Shown: piece by piece, positions 44,001 through 49,565 of the stretch
Position numbering within the stretch: the stretch's first letter is position 1
Layout: every line of letters begins with the position of its first letter
Source of the DNA: JASHSH01 sp036490215
GTDB taxonomy: Bacteria > Pseudomonadota > Alphaproteobacteria > Rhodospirillales > Magnetospirillaceae
Assembly (NCBI GenBank): GCA_036490215.1
Contig: DASXEH010000006.1
Span: 1 to 64,000 of the forward strand
Length of the DNA: 64,000 nucleotides
Direction of reading: 5' to 3'
The notes under the pieces: generated by a model
Seen by the model: the letters and a program-made list of their open reading frames with translations, nothing else
Database searches by the model: none
What the model was told of the DNA's origin: nothing
Translations under genes and position numbers: made by a program

Positions 44001-45109
44001 ACGCCCCCTGTCATCCCGGTGTTCAGCGTTACGATATCGTCGCCAGTGCCGGTGCTGATCAGAGTCTCGACGTTGCTCACCGTCAGCGTGTTGCCGAGAG
44101 CGTTGGTCAGCGTCAGCTTATCGGCGCCCGAGCCCAGATCGACAATGTCGCCGGTCATCGACGTCGTGAAGGTGACGAGATCGGTGCCCGTGCCGCCCGT
44201 GATGGTCTCGATGTTCGCGACAGTGACGGTGTTGGTCGCAGCGTTGAACAGAGTGAGGGTGTCGTCGCCCGCGCCGAGGTCGATCGTCGTACCCGTCGCA
44301 GCGGTGCCCAGAGTGACGATATCGTCGCCGGTACCGCCGATAATGGTTTCAACGTTCAGCGCCGTGAGCGTATTCACCGCGGCGTTGAACAGGGTGATCT
44401 TGTCGGCGCCGGCGCCCAGATCGACGATGCCGGGCGTGAGATCGATGCCGAAGGTGACCTGATCGGAAGCCGCGCCGCCAACCACGGTCTCGACATTCAG
44501 GACTGTTACGGTGTTGCCACCGGCAGCCAGCGTCAGCTTGTCGGTGCCGTCTGATAGATCGACCGTCGTCGCTGTGACCGTTCCGGACAAAGTGACGAGA
44601 TCGTCTCCCGTGCCGCCCATAACGGTTTCGACGTTGAGGACAGTGATCGTGTTATGCGCGGCACTGAACAGAGTGATGCTGTCCGTGCCCGAACCGAGAT
44701 CGATCACGCCACCCGTGTACCCGGCGCCCGTCGTGACGATATCGGTACCCACGCCGCCGATCACGGTCTCGACGTTGCTGATGGTCACGGTGTCGCCTGA
44801 AGAGCTGAAGGTCAGCTTGTCGACACCGCCCGCGAGATCGACGAACGTGCCGGTGACGGTTCCACCGAGCGTGATGTTGTCTGCGCCTGCGCCGCCAGTG
44901 ATGCTCTCGACGTTCGTAACGGAGAGCGTGGCCGCCGAGGTGCCAATCGAGATCAGATCGTCGCCGGATCCGAGATCGACTTGGGCGCTGGTGATGGCCC
45001 CCGAAATGATGAGCGCGTCATCGCCTGTTCCTCCGACTACCGTATCGAAGGCTGATGCGGTAACGGTGGCGGGAGAGCTGCTACCGAAGTTGATGATTGT
45101 GGACGACAC
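35096..45109 (-). CDS. Giant RTX-like repeat protein, probable type I secretion substrate (3337 aa)
   Basis: A very large surface or secreted protein made of one 45-46-residue motif, TVTVxNVETLxGGTGDDxVTLxxxxTGGxIDLGSGxDKLTLFNxAxN. I count 71 copies of the NVET core. Each repeat holds two RTX-like calcium motifs, GGTGDDxVxL and LGSGxDxLxL, so a long beta-roll or beta-helix is likely. The protein is rich in Thr, Ser, Gly, Asp and Val. I saw no Cys, and aromatics are rare. The last 110 or so residues differ: INNFDPTHDHLFF, then TSTHVLHIDSTG, then an end at SASNFVWS. This resembles C-terminal domains of PrtD-type substrates. There is no N-terminal signal peptide. The GTG at 45109 follows an AGGGGG site five bases upstream. 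Roles to consider are S-layer, adhesin or biofilm scaffold; O-glycosylation of its many Thr/Ser is inferred from neighbours. Confidence 0.93.
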   Translation of the reverse strand: MSSTIINFGSSSPATVTASAFDTVVGGTGDDALIISGAITSAQVDLGSGDDLISIGTSAATLSVTNVESITGGAGADNITLGGTVTGTFVDLAGGVDKLTFSSSGDTVTISNVETVIGGVGTDIVTTGAGYTGGVIDLGSGTDSITLFSAAHNTITVLNVETVMGGTGDDLVTLSGTVTATTVDLSDGTDKLTLAAGGNTVTVLNVETVVGGAASDQVTFGIDLTPGIVDLGAGADKITLFNAAVNTLTALNVETIIGGTGDDIVTLGTAATGTTIDLGAGDDTLTLFNAATNTVTVANIETITGGTGTDLVTFTTSMTGDIVDLGSGADKLTLTNALGNTLTVSNVETLISTGTGDDIVTLNTGMTGGVYDLGSGADSLTLFNAAHNTLTVANVETLTGGTGDDVVTLASAFSGTIDLSDGTDKVTLANAGNTVTLINVETIVGGTGVDKVTLGLDFTAGTIDLGAGADSLTLYDTPATANTVTVINVETLIGGTGDDYVQIIGTSSTVSVSAIETLMGTTGTDVITLTASTTNSVIDLGSGNDKLTLATGGNTLTVSNVETLVGGAGDDNVTLGTATITGYSVDLGSGSDTLTMFNAAHNTLTVTNVETILGGTGDDVVYVTGQLTGGLYDLSTGSDKLVLASLTGSNVNTITIANIETVIGGTSSDVVVGGFDQTTGTIDLGAGSDSLTLFNAQNNTVTVLNVETITGGTGDDTIILGNASTGLRIDLGAGDDALTLTGAANTISAANVETITGGTGADTVILTTAATGTVIDLAGGVDKVTLATAATNTLTVSNVETLIGTTGDDIVTTGATYTGGFIDLGSGADSLTIGNFTATTLTIANVETLVGGTGNDIITLSASYTGTIDLSDGSDKITLASAGNTVTLTNIETIVAGTGTDIVTLGNNVTGGLIDLGSGSDSLTLSDAANNTITVINVETIAGGAADDIVTVTGTGSTLHVANVETLIGSTGSDQVTLTFDVTEGLIDLGSGADKLTLFSGAAGNTITLANVESLIGTTADDVVTYTTSITGGSIDLGSGDDSLTLGGTGNTVTVSNVETLTGTTGVDVITLTSAYTGGTIDLGSGSDKLTLGGSGNTVTILNIETLVGGSGVDNVTLGAASTGGTIDLAAGNDSLTLFNSATNTITTFNVETIIGGTGDDTIHLGGTAGSTVNITNVETIYGSSGSDQVTLGYDFTAGTIDLGAGSDKLTLYSGAAGNTVTVINVETLIATTADDVIQLGGVITSGYYDLGSGDDSLTLLSTAANNTITIANVETFMGGTANNVVTLSGGYTGGSIDLSSGSDKLILGASAHNTVTVINVETLIGSTGDDIVSLSGAITGGTFDLGSGHDQVTLFGSATNTITIVNVETLIGGTGDDIVTLGNAITTGTLDLGDGDDKLTLANTTNTVTIVNIETLIGGSGSDNVTLGSAFTGGSIDLGAGADKLTLFSSATNNTLTIINIETVIGSTGDDAVTIGAQATGGTIDLAGGDDTLTLFNAAHNTITVANVETLTGGTGDDLVTLTAAYTGGLIDLGSGTDKLTLGASGNTVSILNVETLVGGSGVDNVTLAAASTGGTIDLAGGTDSLTLFNSATNTITTFNVETIIGGTGDDTIHLGGTAGSTVNITNVETIYGSSGSDQVTLGYDFTAGTIDLGAGSDKLTLYSGAAGNTVTVVNVETLIATTADDVIQLSGQITGGYYDLGSGDDSLTLLSTAANNTITIANVETFMGGTANNVVTLTNPYTGGFVDLSSGTDKLILANGVGTTITVVNVETLVGSTGVDVVTLDGQITGGVFDLGSGGDQITLFNGVANTITIVNVETLIGGNGDDVVTLGNALTGGLLDLGDGDDKLVLANTANTVTIINIETLVGGSGSDIVTLGSSYTGGTINLGAGSDKLTLNAAGNTLTVLNIETVMAGTGDDAVTIGNASTGGIYDLGSGDDTLTLFNAAVNTVTVLNVETVTGGTGSDIVVLGNEATGVFVDLGSGADKLTLANVANNTVTVVNVETLIGGTLADVVTLGALYTGGTIDLSSGVDTLNLFDATSGTVNTVTVINVENILGGAGDDIVTLGGTTGQTVTVSNVETIVGSVGADNVVLGFDFTSGKIDLGSGADKLTLFNAAANTITVFNVETITGGTGDDTIVMGNALTGGKFDLGAGDDTLTLYNSAANTITVSNVETITGGTGSDLVVLGAQSTGSYVDLGSGADKLTLANAVNTITVVNVETVVGGTLADVVTLGATYTGGFIDLGSGSDTLNLFNTGASTVTVTNVESILGGAGDDVVTLTGTANGSIDLSDGDDKLTMGGSGNTLTLYNVETIVAGVGSDQVTLGTATTGGTIDLGSGADKLILSGLANNTVTILNVETLVGGTADDYVQIGGTSSTIAVTGIETLIGSTGTDIVTLTGQSTGSTIDLGAGSDKLTLFNGTGLANTVTVMNVETLVGSTNSDAITIGSAYTGGTIDLGSGADSLTLFNSATNTITLTNVETIIGGTGSDLVTLTTSLVGGSIDLMGGDDKLTLASSGSTTTVSNVESLIGGAGIDKVTYGFDATGTYVDLGAGNDTLTLFNAANNTVTVINVETLVGGTGDDVIILGGVGSTIAMSNIETLTGTTGADIVTVSTSVTAGSFDLGSGTDKLSFSIGGNTITVSNVETLVIGGTGDDVITIGAAYTGGTIDLGSGTDSVTLFNAAHNTVTLVNVETVIGGTGDDIVTFTTSLVAGTVDLSDGTDKVTLGGAGNTVTISNVETIMGSTGSDHVTLGVEFTGGLIDLGAGSDVLTFNNTADNTATVYNVETLIGGNGDDTILLGGTSSTIVVENVGTLTGTTGADIVTLGAIDSGSVIDLGNGSDKLILSNLGSNTLTVSNVETLVGSTADDIVTLGAAYTGGVLDLGSGADSLTLFDAAHNTVTLINVETIIGGTGDDFVTVGAGYSGTIDLSDGSDKVMLGSGGSTVTLSNVETIVGGAGSDQVVLNTSFAGTIDLSSGSDSLTLFSGGNNTVSIANVETLVAGAGDDLVTLTSVANGLSIDLGGGDDQLPLSAGGSVTLLNVETVVGGASNDIVTLQSAYDGTIDLGGGNDSLTLASTGNTVTIVNIETVVGGFGSDIVTMGLSVTGGHIDLSLGSDQLTLYSGGDTLTVLGVETLIGGAGADTVTYGSSIYGASIDLGTGTNNKLILSSAGSNLVTVSNVETIIGGSQPNYITIGTANPFTYIGGAGGDTITMGAATGADVISLGTGTGPDIVAFTSTSESPVGAGITINNFDPTHDHLFFQGMLNGGTYPTSVTVGSGFTSFASGTGPEEYFDTSTHVLHIDSTGVAGAGDMAITLTGVTGSALSASNFVWS
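39894..40532. repeat. Long internal duplication inside the repeat gene, copy A (partner 41247-41885)
   Basis: This segment and 41247-41885 are near-identical at a constant offset of 1353 bases (451 codons). I checked the offset at two anchors: CGACGTTGTTCGCC at 39901 and 41254, and GTAGCC at 40175 and 41528. Differences are scattered, mostly third-position changes. The segment encodes five consecutive repeats, numbers 34-38 of 71 counted from the N-terminus, corresponding to 24-28. It marks a relatively recent segmental duplication in an otherwise diverged array. Confidence 0.85.
41247..41885. repeat. Long internal duplication inside the repeat gene, copy B (partner 39894-40532)
   Basis: Partner of the segment at 39894-40532, encoding repeats 24-28 with the same FNVETIIGGTGDDTIHLGG, NVETIYGSSGSDQ, VETLIATTADDVIQL and NVETFMGGTANNVVTL series. 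The next five repeats (29-33 against 39-43) also correspond, but at lower identity. The full duplicated unit is therefore probably about 1353 bases, ten repeats, with one half better preserved. Confidence 0.85.
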
Positions 45110-45305
45110 GGGGACCCCCTGACTCTACGCGAGTCGATTAAATTGCGATAAAGCAAGCGCGGCCCGCCGCTGAATCAGCGCGGGCACACTACTCGCCGCA
45201 GAAATCGGATACCGAAAGGTAACCACAGCATTGCTCCGGAAAGATTTGCTTCTGCATCTTCCGCCCGTGCGTACCAGGGCACGGACCCGGGGCTTGAGAC
45301 CTATC

Positions 45306-45327
45306 GAGGAGGCCCCCCTCCTCTTTT
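45306..45327 (+). terminator. Terminator-like hairpin on the plus strand
   Basis: GAGGAGG (45306-45312), a CCCC loop and CCTCCTC (45317-45323) form a perfect 7-bp stem followed by TTTT. On the plus strand it would stop transcription coming out of the antisense side of the repeat gene before the GMC operon. On the minus strand there is no T-run, but the hairpin would lie in the leader of the giant gene if the promoter candidate upstream is real. Confidence 0.45.
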
Positions 45328-45399
45328 CACTTATGCCGCAGGTTTCGAAGTTCTCTCGAAACACCACGACATACTGGGCACCTAACTCAGAGTTCCGTG

Positions 45400-45428
45400 A
45401 TCATAAGGAAAAATTAAGGGGCGCGCAA
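45400..45428 (-). promoter_or_regulatory. Candidate sigma70-type promoter for the giant repeat-protein gene
   Basis: On the minus strand, TTGCGC (45428-45423) and TATGAT (45405-45400) are separated by 17 bases within an AT-rich patch. The -10 matches the consensus at five of six positions; the -35 is weak. It would give a leader of roughly 280 bases before the GTG at 45109. That leader contains several inverted repeats: 45342-45362, 45306-45323, 45163-45184 and GACTC/GAGTC at 45121-45135. Regulation through this leader is possible. Confidence 0.3.
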
Positions 45429-45429
45429 C

Positions 45430-45652
45430 AATCCAATAGTCACTTTTCATAATGAATGTCGGCGAGGGTTGGAAACCTTCTGGTAAGGCCCGGATTCATC
45501 GACATCAAATGGTAGATGACTCTTTGGTGTCGATGCCCCAAGGGTAAATCCCTTGACGGCCTCACGCGCAGGAGAAACGATTCATAGAGTGAGATCGGGA
45601 ACATTTCCGATACGGCGTAAACGCTGACAGAAAAAACAGGGGATTCTATAAG
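45430..45652. promoter_or_regulatory. Hairpin-rich leader upstream of the GMC/formate-THF ligase operon
   Basis: This is the right half of a 543-base gene-free region (45110-45652). A strong stem pairs CATCGACATCAAA (45497-45509) with TTTGGTGTCGATG (45523-45535); all 13 pairs form in RNA with one G-U. It is followed at once by CAAGGG-TAAAT-CCCTTG (45539-45555), a perfect 6-bp stem, and CTCAC/GTGAG arms further on. An AGGGG site precedes the GTG at 45653 by about ten bases. The cluster of stems suggests a structured RNA leader; I do not recognise a known riboswitch class. Confidence 0.4.
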
Positions 45653-47278
45653 GTGGGAGCGAGTAAGACGGAAACGACCGAGTTTCATTTTGATTTTGTC
45701 GTTGTAGGCGCCGGAACCGCAGGCTGTACACTCGCGAATCGCCTCAGTGAATCGGGCCGGCACTCGGTGCTGGTGCTGGAGGCCGGGGGCACTGACGACT
45801 GGATTTGGTTCCACATTCCTGTCGGCTACCTCTACGCCATGGGAAACCCCCGCGCCGACTGGTGCTACAAGACCGAGGCCCAGCCAGGACTGAATGGCCG
45901 CTCGCTCGGCTATCCGCGCGGCAAGGTCGTCGGCGGCTGCTCCTCGATCAACGGCATGATCTATATGCGCGGCCAATCTGCCGACTACGATCATTGGCGC
46001 CAACTCGGCAACCAGGGCTGGGGTTGGGATGAGATTTTGCCTTATTTCAAGAAGAGCCAGAACCACGAAGGCCCTCCCGATCCTTTCCACGGGAAAGGTG
46101 GCGAATGGCACGTGGAAGAAATGCGGCTCTCGTGGAAGGTCCTGGATCTCTTTCGCGAAGCGGCCGTCGAACAAGGGATCCCTGCCTCGACCGATTTCAA
46201 TCGGGGCGACAACGAGGGTGTTGGGTATTTCAAGGTCAATCAGCGGCGCGGGGTTCGCTGGTCAACGGCAAGCGCCTTTCTCAAACCGGCGCTGAAACGG
46301 CCGAACCTCACCCTCTGGACCAAAGCCCAGGCAACGCGATTGATCGTCGAGAATGGGCGCGTCTCCGGCATCGAGCTGCGCCACGACGGACAAACGAAGA
46401 CCGTCAAAGTGAACCAGGAGGTCGTTCTTTCGGCAGGCGCGGTGAACAGCCCTCACCTCCTCCAGCTTTCGGGCATCGGCGATCCGGAATTGTTGGCGCA
46501 GCATCGCATTCCGGTGGTCCACGATTTGCGCGGCGTGGGCGAAAATCTGCAGGACCATCTGCAATTGCGGCTAATCTTCCAGGTCAGAGGCGTACCCACG
46601 CTCAATACCCGCGCCAATAGCATTTTGGGCAAGATCGGCATGGGTCTCGAATATGCGCTATGGCGCAAAGGCCCGATGACCATGGCCCCCTCGCAGATGG
46701 GCGGTTTTACCCGTTCGTCGCCGGAGCATGCGACACCCAATCTTCAATTCCACGTACAGCCTTTGAGTCTCGACAAGTTCGGTGAGCCTTTGCATCGCTT
46801 TCCGGCGTTCACAGCCACGGCCTGCAACCTGCGCCCGCAAAGCCGCGGCCACATCCGGCTCAAATCAGCCGATCCATTCCAGGCTCCCGCAATTCAGCCG
46901 AACTATCTCTCGGACCCGGCTGACAGGCGCGTGGCGGTCGATGCGATCAAGCTGGTGCGCAAGATCGTCACCGGCAGCAAGACCTTCGCGCCCTATCAGC
47001 CGGAGGAATTCAAGCCTGGCGCCAGCATTACCAGCGACATGGATTTGGCGAAGGCGGCCGGCGATATCGGCACGACGATCTTCCACCCGGTGGGAACGTG
47101 CCGGATGGGCGACGATGCGATGGCCGTTGTCGACAATCGCCTGCGGCTTCGCGGCCTTGGTGGCCTTCGCATCGCTGATGCTTCGATTATGCCCACGATA
47201 ACCTCGGGCAACACCAACTCGCCCACCATCATGATCGCGGAAAAAGCCGCCGACATGATCCTTCAGGATGCGCAATGA
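45653..47278 (+). CDS. GMC family FAD-dependent oxidoreductase (choline/alcohol dehydrogenase-like)
   Basis: Flavoprotein of 541 residues oxidising a primary alcohol. The FAD dinucleotide fold is FVVVGAGTAGCTLANRLSE near residue 15. The GMC signature 1 region is YPRGKVVGGCSSINGMIYMRG, signature 2 is SAGAVNSPHLLQLSGIG, and the catalytic His is in IFHPVGTCRMG followed by VVDNRLRLRGLGGLRIADAS. The start is GTG at 45653. Annotated relatives are often called choline dehydrogenase, but that name is unreliable across this family. Its stop overlaps the start of formate-THF ligase (ATGA), so the two are coupled. This hints that alcohol oxidation yields a one-carbon unit (inference). Confidence 0.93.
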   Translation: MGASKTETTEFHFDFVVVGAGTAGCTLANRLSESGRHSVLVLEAGGTDDWIWFHIPVGYLYAMGNPRADWCYKTEAQPGLNGRSLGYPRGKVVGGCSSINGMIYMRGQSADYDHWRQLGNQGWGWDEILPYFKKSQNHEGPPDPFHGKGGEWHVEEMRLSWKVLDLFREAAVEQGIPASTDFNRGDNEGVGYFKVNQRRGVRWSTASAFLKPALKRPNLTLWTKAQATRLIVENGRVSGIELRHDGQTKTVKVNQEVVLSAGAVNSPHLLQLSGIGDPELLAQHRIPVVHDLRGVGENLQDHLQLRLIFQVRGVPTLNTRANSILGKIGMGLEYALWRKGPMTMAPSQMGGFTRSSPEHATPNLQFHVQPLSLDKFGEPLHRFPAFTATACNLRPQSRGHIRLKSADPFQAPAIQPNYLSDPADRRVAVDAIKLVRKIVTGSKTFAPYQPEEFKPGASITSDMDLAKAAGDIGTTIFHPVGTCRMGDDAMAVVDNRLRLRGLGGLRIADASIMPTITSGNTNSPTIMIAEKAADMILQDAQ

Positions 47279-48993
47279 ACGATTCGCCTCATAACCATAA
47301 ACACGATCAACATGGACGGCCGCTCAGCGATCTCGAAATCGCGCAAGCCGCGCAGCTCAAGCCGATCTCCGAGGTCGCGCGTGATAAGCTCGGCATCGAT
47401 CCTGCCAAGCTGGTGCCTTACGGCCATACCAAAGCGAAACTGTCGTTCGACCTGCTGCGCGAACTCGAGTCGCGTCCCGACGGCAAGCTGATCCTGGTGA
47501 CCGCGATAACGCCGACACCCGCCGGCGAAGGCAAGACGACCACAACGGTCGGCCTTGGCGACGGGCTCAATCGGATCGGCAAAAAAGCGGTGATCTGTCT
47601 GCGCGAGCCGAGTTTGGGGCCGTGCTTCGGACAGAAAGGCGGCGCAGCCGGCGGCGGCTATGCGCAAGTCGTGCCGATGGAGGAAATCAATCTCCATTTC
47701 ACCGGCGATTTCCATGCCATCGGCGCGGCGAACAATCTGCTCGCCGCGATGATCGACAATCATATCCATTGGGGCAACGAGCCAGCGATTGATCCGCGCC
47801 GCGTTCATTGGCGGCGCGCACTCGACATGAACGACCGCGCCTTGCGTCAGATCACCGTCGGGCTTGGCGGCCCGAGCAACGGCTTCGCTCGCGAAGACGG
47901 CTTCAACATCACTGTCGCGTCCGAGATCATGGCGATCTTCTGCCTTGCTTCGGATTTGGCCGATCTGCAAAAGCGCCTCGGCCGCATCGTCATCGGCGAG
48001 ACGCGCGACCGCAAACTGGTGTGCGCCGCCGATATCAACGCCGCCGGAGCGATGACCGCGCTGCTCAAAGACGCGCTGGCACCCAACCTCGTCCAAACTT
48101 TGGAGCACAATCCAGCCATCGTGCATGGCGGGCCTTTCGCCAATATAGCCCATGGCTGCAACTCGGTGATGGCTACACGTGCGGCGCTCAAGCTCGGCGA
48201 TCTGGTCGTCACCGAAGCGGGATTTGGCGCCGATCTGGGCGCGGAAAAGTTCCTCGACATCAAATGCCGCCTGGCCGGCCTTTCGCCCGCTTGCGCCGTG
48301 GTGGTCGCCACCGTACGCGCCTTGAAGATGCATGGCGGCGTCGCCAAGGACGCGCTGAAAACCGAGAACCTATCCGCCCTGCGCGAGGGCTTCAGCAATC
48401 TGCGGCGCCATGTCGCCAATCTGCGCAAATTCGGTTTGCCCGTGGTGGTTTCGGTCAATCGCTTCTCGGGCGATACGCAGGCCGAACTCGATCTTTTGAT
48501 CGAGCTTTGCGCCAAAGAAGGTGTCGAAGCGGTAGTAGCCGATCACTGGGCTCATGGTGGGGCGGGTACGGAAGCGCTGGCGCGCAGCGTCGTGGCAACC
48601 ATCGAAACCAAGCCGGCTTCGTTCAAACCGATCTATCCGGATGCGATGCCGCTGGCCGAAAAAATGCGCACCATTGCGCGCGAAATCTATCGCGCCGACG
48701 ACATCGCACCCGAAGCACGCGTACTCGACCGCTGCCGCGAATTGGAAGCTGCCGGGTTCGGCAGCCTTCCGGTGTGCATGGCCAAGACCCAATACAGCTT
48801 CTCGGCCGACCCCGCCCGCAAAGGCGCACCCGAAGGCTTCACCCTGCCCATCCGCGAAGTGCGTCTTTCGGCGGGCGCCGGCTTCGTCGTGGCGCTGTGC
48901 GGCGACATCATGACCATGCCCGGCCTGCCGCGGAGCCCCGCCGCCAACGTCATCACCGTCACCGATGACGGTCGTATCGCCGGGTTGTTCTGA
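47275..48993 (+). CDS. fhs: Formate--tetrahydrofolate ligase
   Basis: Converts formate, ATP and THF to 10-formyl-THF, loading one-carbon units for purine synthesis or assimilation. It has 572 residues against about 557 in the family; the surplus is a His-rich N-terminal leader (NHKHDQH). The P-loop ITPTPAGEGKTTTTVG is near residues 78-93. REPSLGPCFGQKGGAAGGGYAQV and NLHFTGDFHAI follow, both diagnostic. The C-terminal MTMPGLPRSPAA is intact. The start overlaps the GMC gene by four bases, and the stop overlaps the next start by one base (TGATG), so three folate/one-carbon genes form one translationally coupled unit. Confidence 0.97.
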   Translation: MNDSPHNHKHDQHGRPLSDLEIAQAAQLKPISEVARDKLGIDPAKLVPYGHTKAKLSFDLLRELESRPDGKLILVTAITPTPAGEGKTTTTVGLGDGLNRIGKKAVICLREPSLGPCFGQKGGAAGGGYAQVVPMEEINLHFTGDFHAIGAANNLLAAMIDNHIHWGNEPAIDPRRVHWRRALDMNDRALRQITVGLGGPSNGFAREDGFNITVASEIMAIFCLASDLADLQKRLGRIVIGETRDRKLVCAADINAAGAMTALLKDALAPNLVQTLEHNPAIVHGGPFANIAHGCNSVMATRAALKLGDLVVTEAGFGADLGAEKFLDIKCRLAGLSPACAVVVATVRALKMHGGVAKDALKTENLSALREGFSNLRRHVANLRKFGLPVVVSVNRFSGDTQAELDLLIELCAKEGVEAVVADHWAHGGAGTEALARSVVATIETKPASFKPIYPDAMPLAEKMRTIAREIYRADDIAPEARVLDRCRELEAAGFGSLPVCMAKTQYSFSADPARKGAPEGFTLPIREVRLSAGAGFVVALCGDIMTMPGLPRSPAANVITVTDDGRIAGLF

Positions 48994-49556
48994 TGGATGA
49001 CGTCGCGCGGTGGCGCAAAGAAAAACGCCGTGAGCTGATTGCCCTGCGCGTCGGCACCGCGTCCCAACAACGCGCGATCTGGAGCGCCCAGCTCACAACG
49101 CGGCTTCATGCCGTTCTCGATCATTTGGTGCCGGGAATTCTCGGTGCCTATTGGCCGATCCAGAGCGAGTTCGATCCACGTCCCTTGATCGACGATTTCC
49201 GGCTCCACGGCTGGCAAATGGCGCTGCCAGTCGTCGTTGCGAAGAACGAGCCGCTGGAATATCGAACCTGGTCGCCCGGCGATGTACTGGAGCGTGGCCC
49301 CTTCGGCATCATGGAACCTCGCAATGGCACGCTCGTGCTGCCCGATGCGCTACTGGTTCCTTGCGTCGGATACGATGACGGCCTCTTCCGCCTCGGCAAT
49401 GGCGGCGGTTTTTTTGATCGCACCTTGCCTCAACTGGCGTCGATGCCCCTGGCCGTCGGCGTCGCCTTCACCATCGGGCGTTTGGATACGATCTATCCGC
49501 AGCCCCATGACAGGCCGATGGACGTCATCGTCACCGAAACCGGCGTGCTGCGTTAG
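48993..49556 (+). CDS. 5-formyltetrahydrofolate cyclo-ligase
   Basis: Recycles 5-formyl-THF to 5,10-methenyl-THF with ATP; cytoplasmic, 187 residues. Family landmarks are RxxKRRELIALR at the N-terminus with the ATP-phosphate-binding Lys/Arg, YWPIQSEFDPRPLI, VPCVGYDDGLFRLGNGGGFFDRTL and VAF near the end. The last motif is usually GxGxGYYDR; here the tyrosine pair is FF, a conservative change. Coupling to formate-THF ligase makes metabolic sense, because 5-formyl-THF forms as a side product and inhibits folate enzymes. Confidence 0.93.
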   Translation: MDDVARWRKEKRRELIALRVGTASQQRAIWSAQLTTRLHAVLDHLVPGILGAYWPIQSEFDPRPLIDDFRLHGWQMALPVVVAKNEPLEYRTWSPGDVLERGPFGIMEPRNGTLVLPDALLVPCVGYDDGLFRLGNGGGFFDRTLPQLASMPLAVGVAFTIGRLDTIYPQPHDRPMDVIVTETGVLR

Positions 49557-49565
49557 GCGCGCCGG

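Noticed and set aside
35096..45109. CRISPR or satellite array as explanation for the regular 135-base DNA repeats
   Set aside because: The period is a multiple of three, the frame is open for over 10 kb, and changes are mostly at third codon positions, so selection is on the protein.
45125..45367. 80-codon minus-strand open frame upstream of the giant gene
   Set aside because: Overlaps several perfect hairpins in the leader region, no ribosome site seen and no protein-like pattern. Treated as non-coding.
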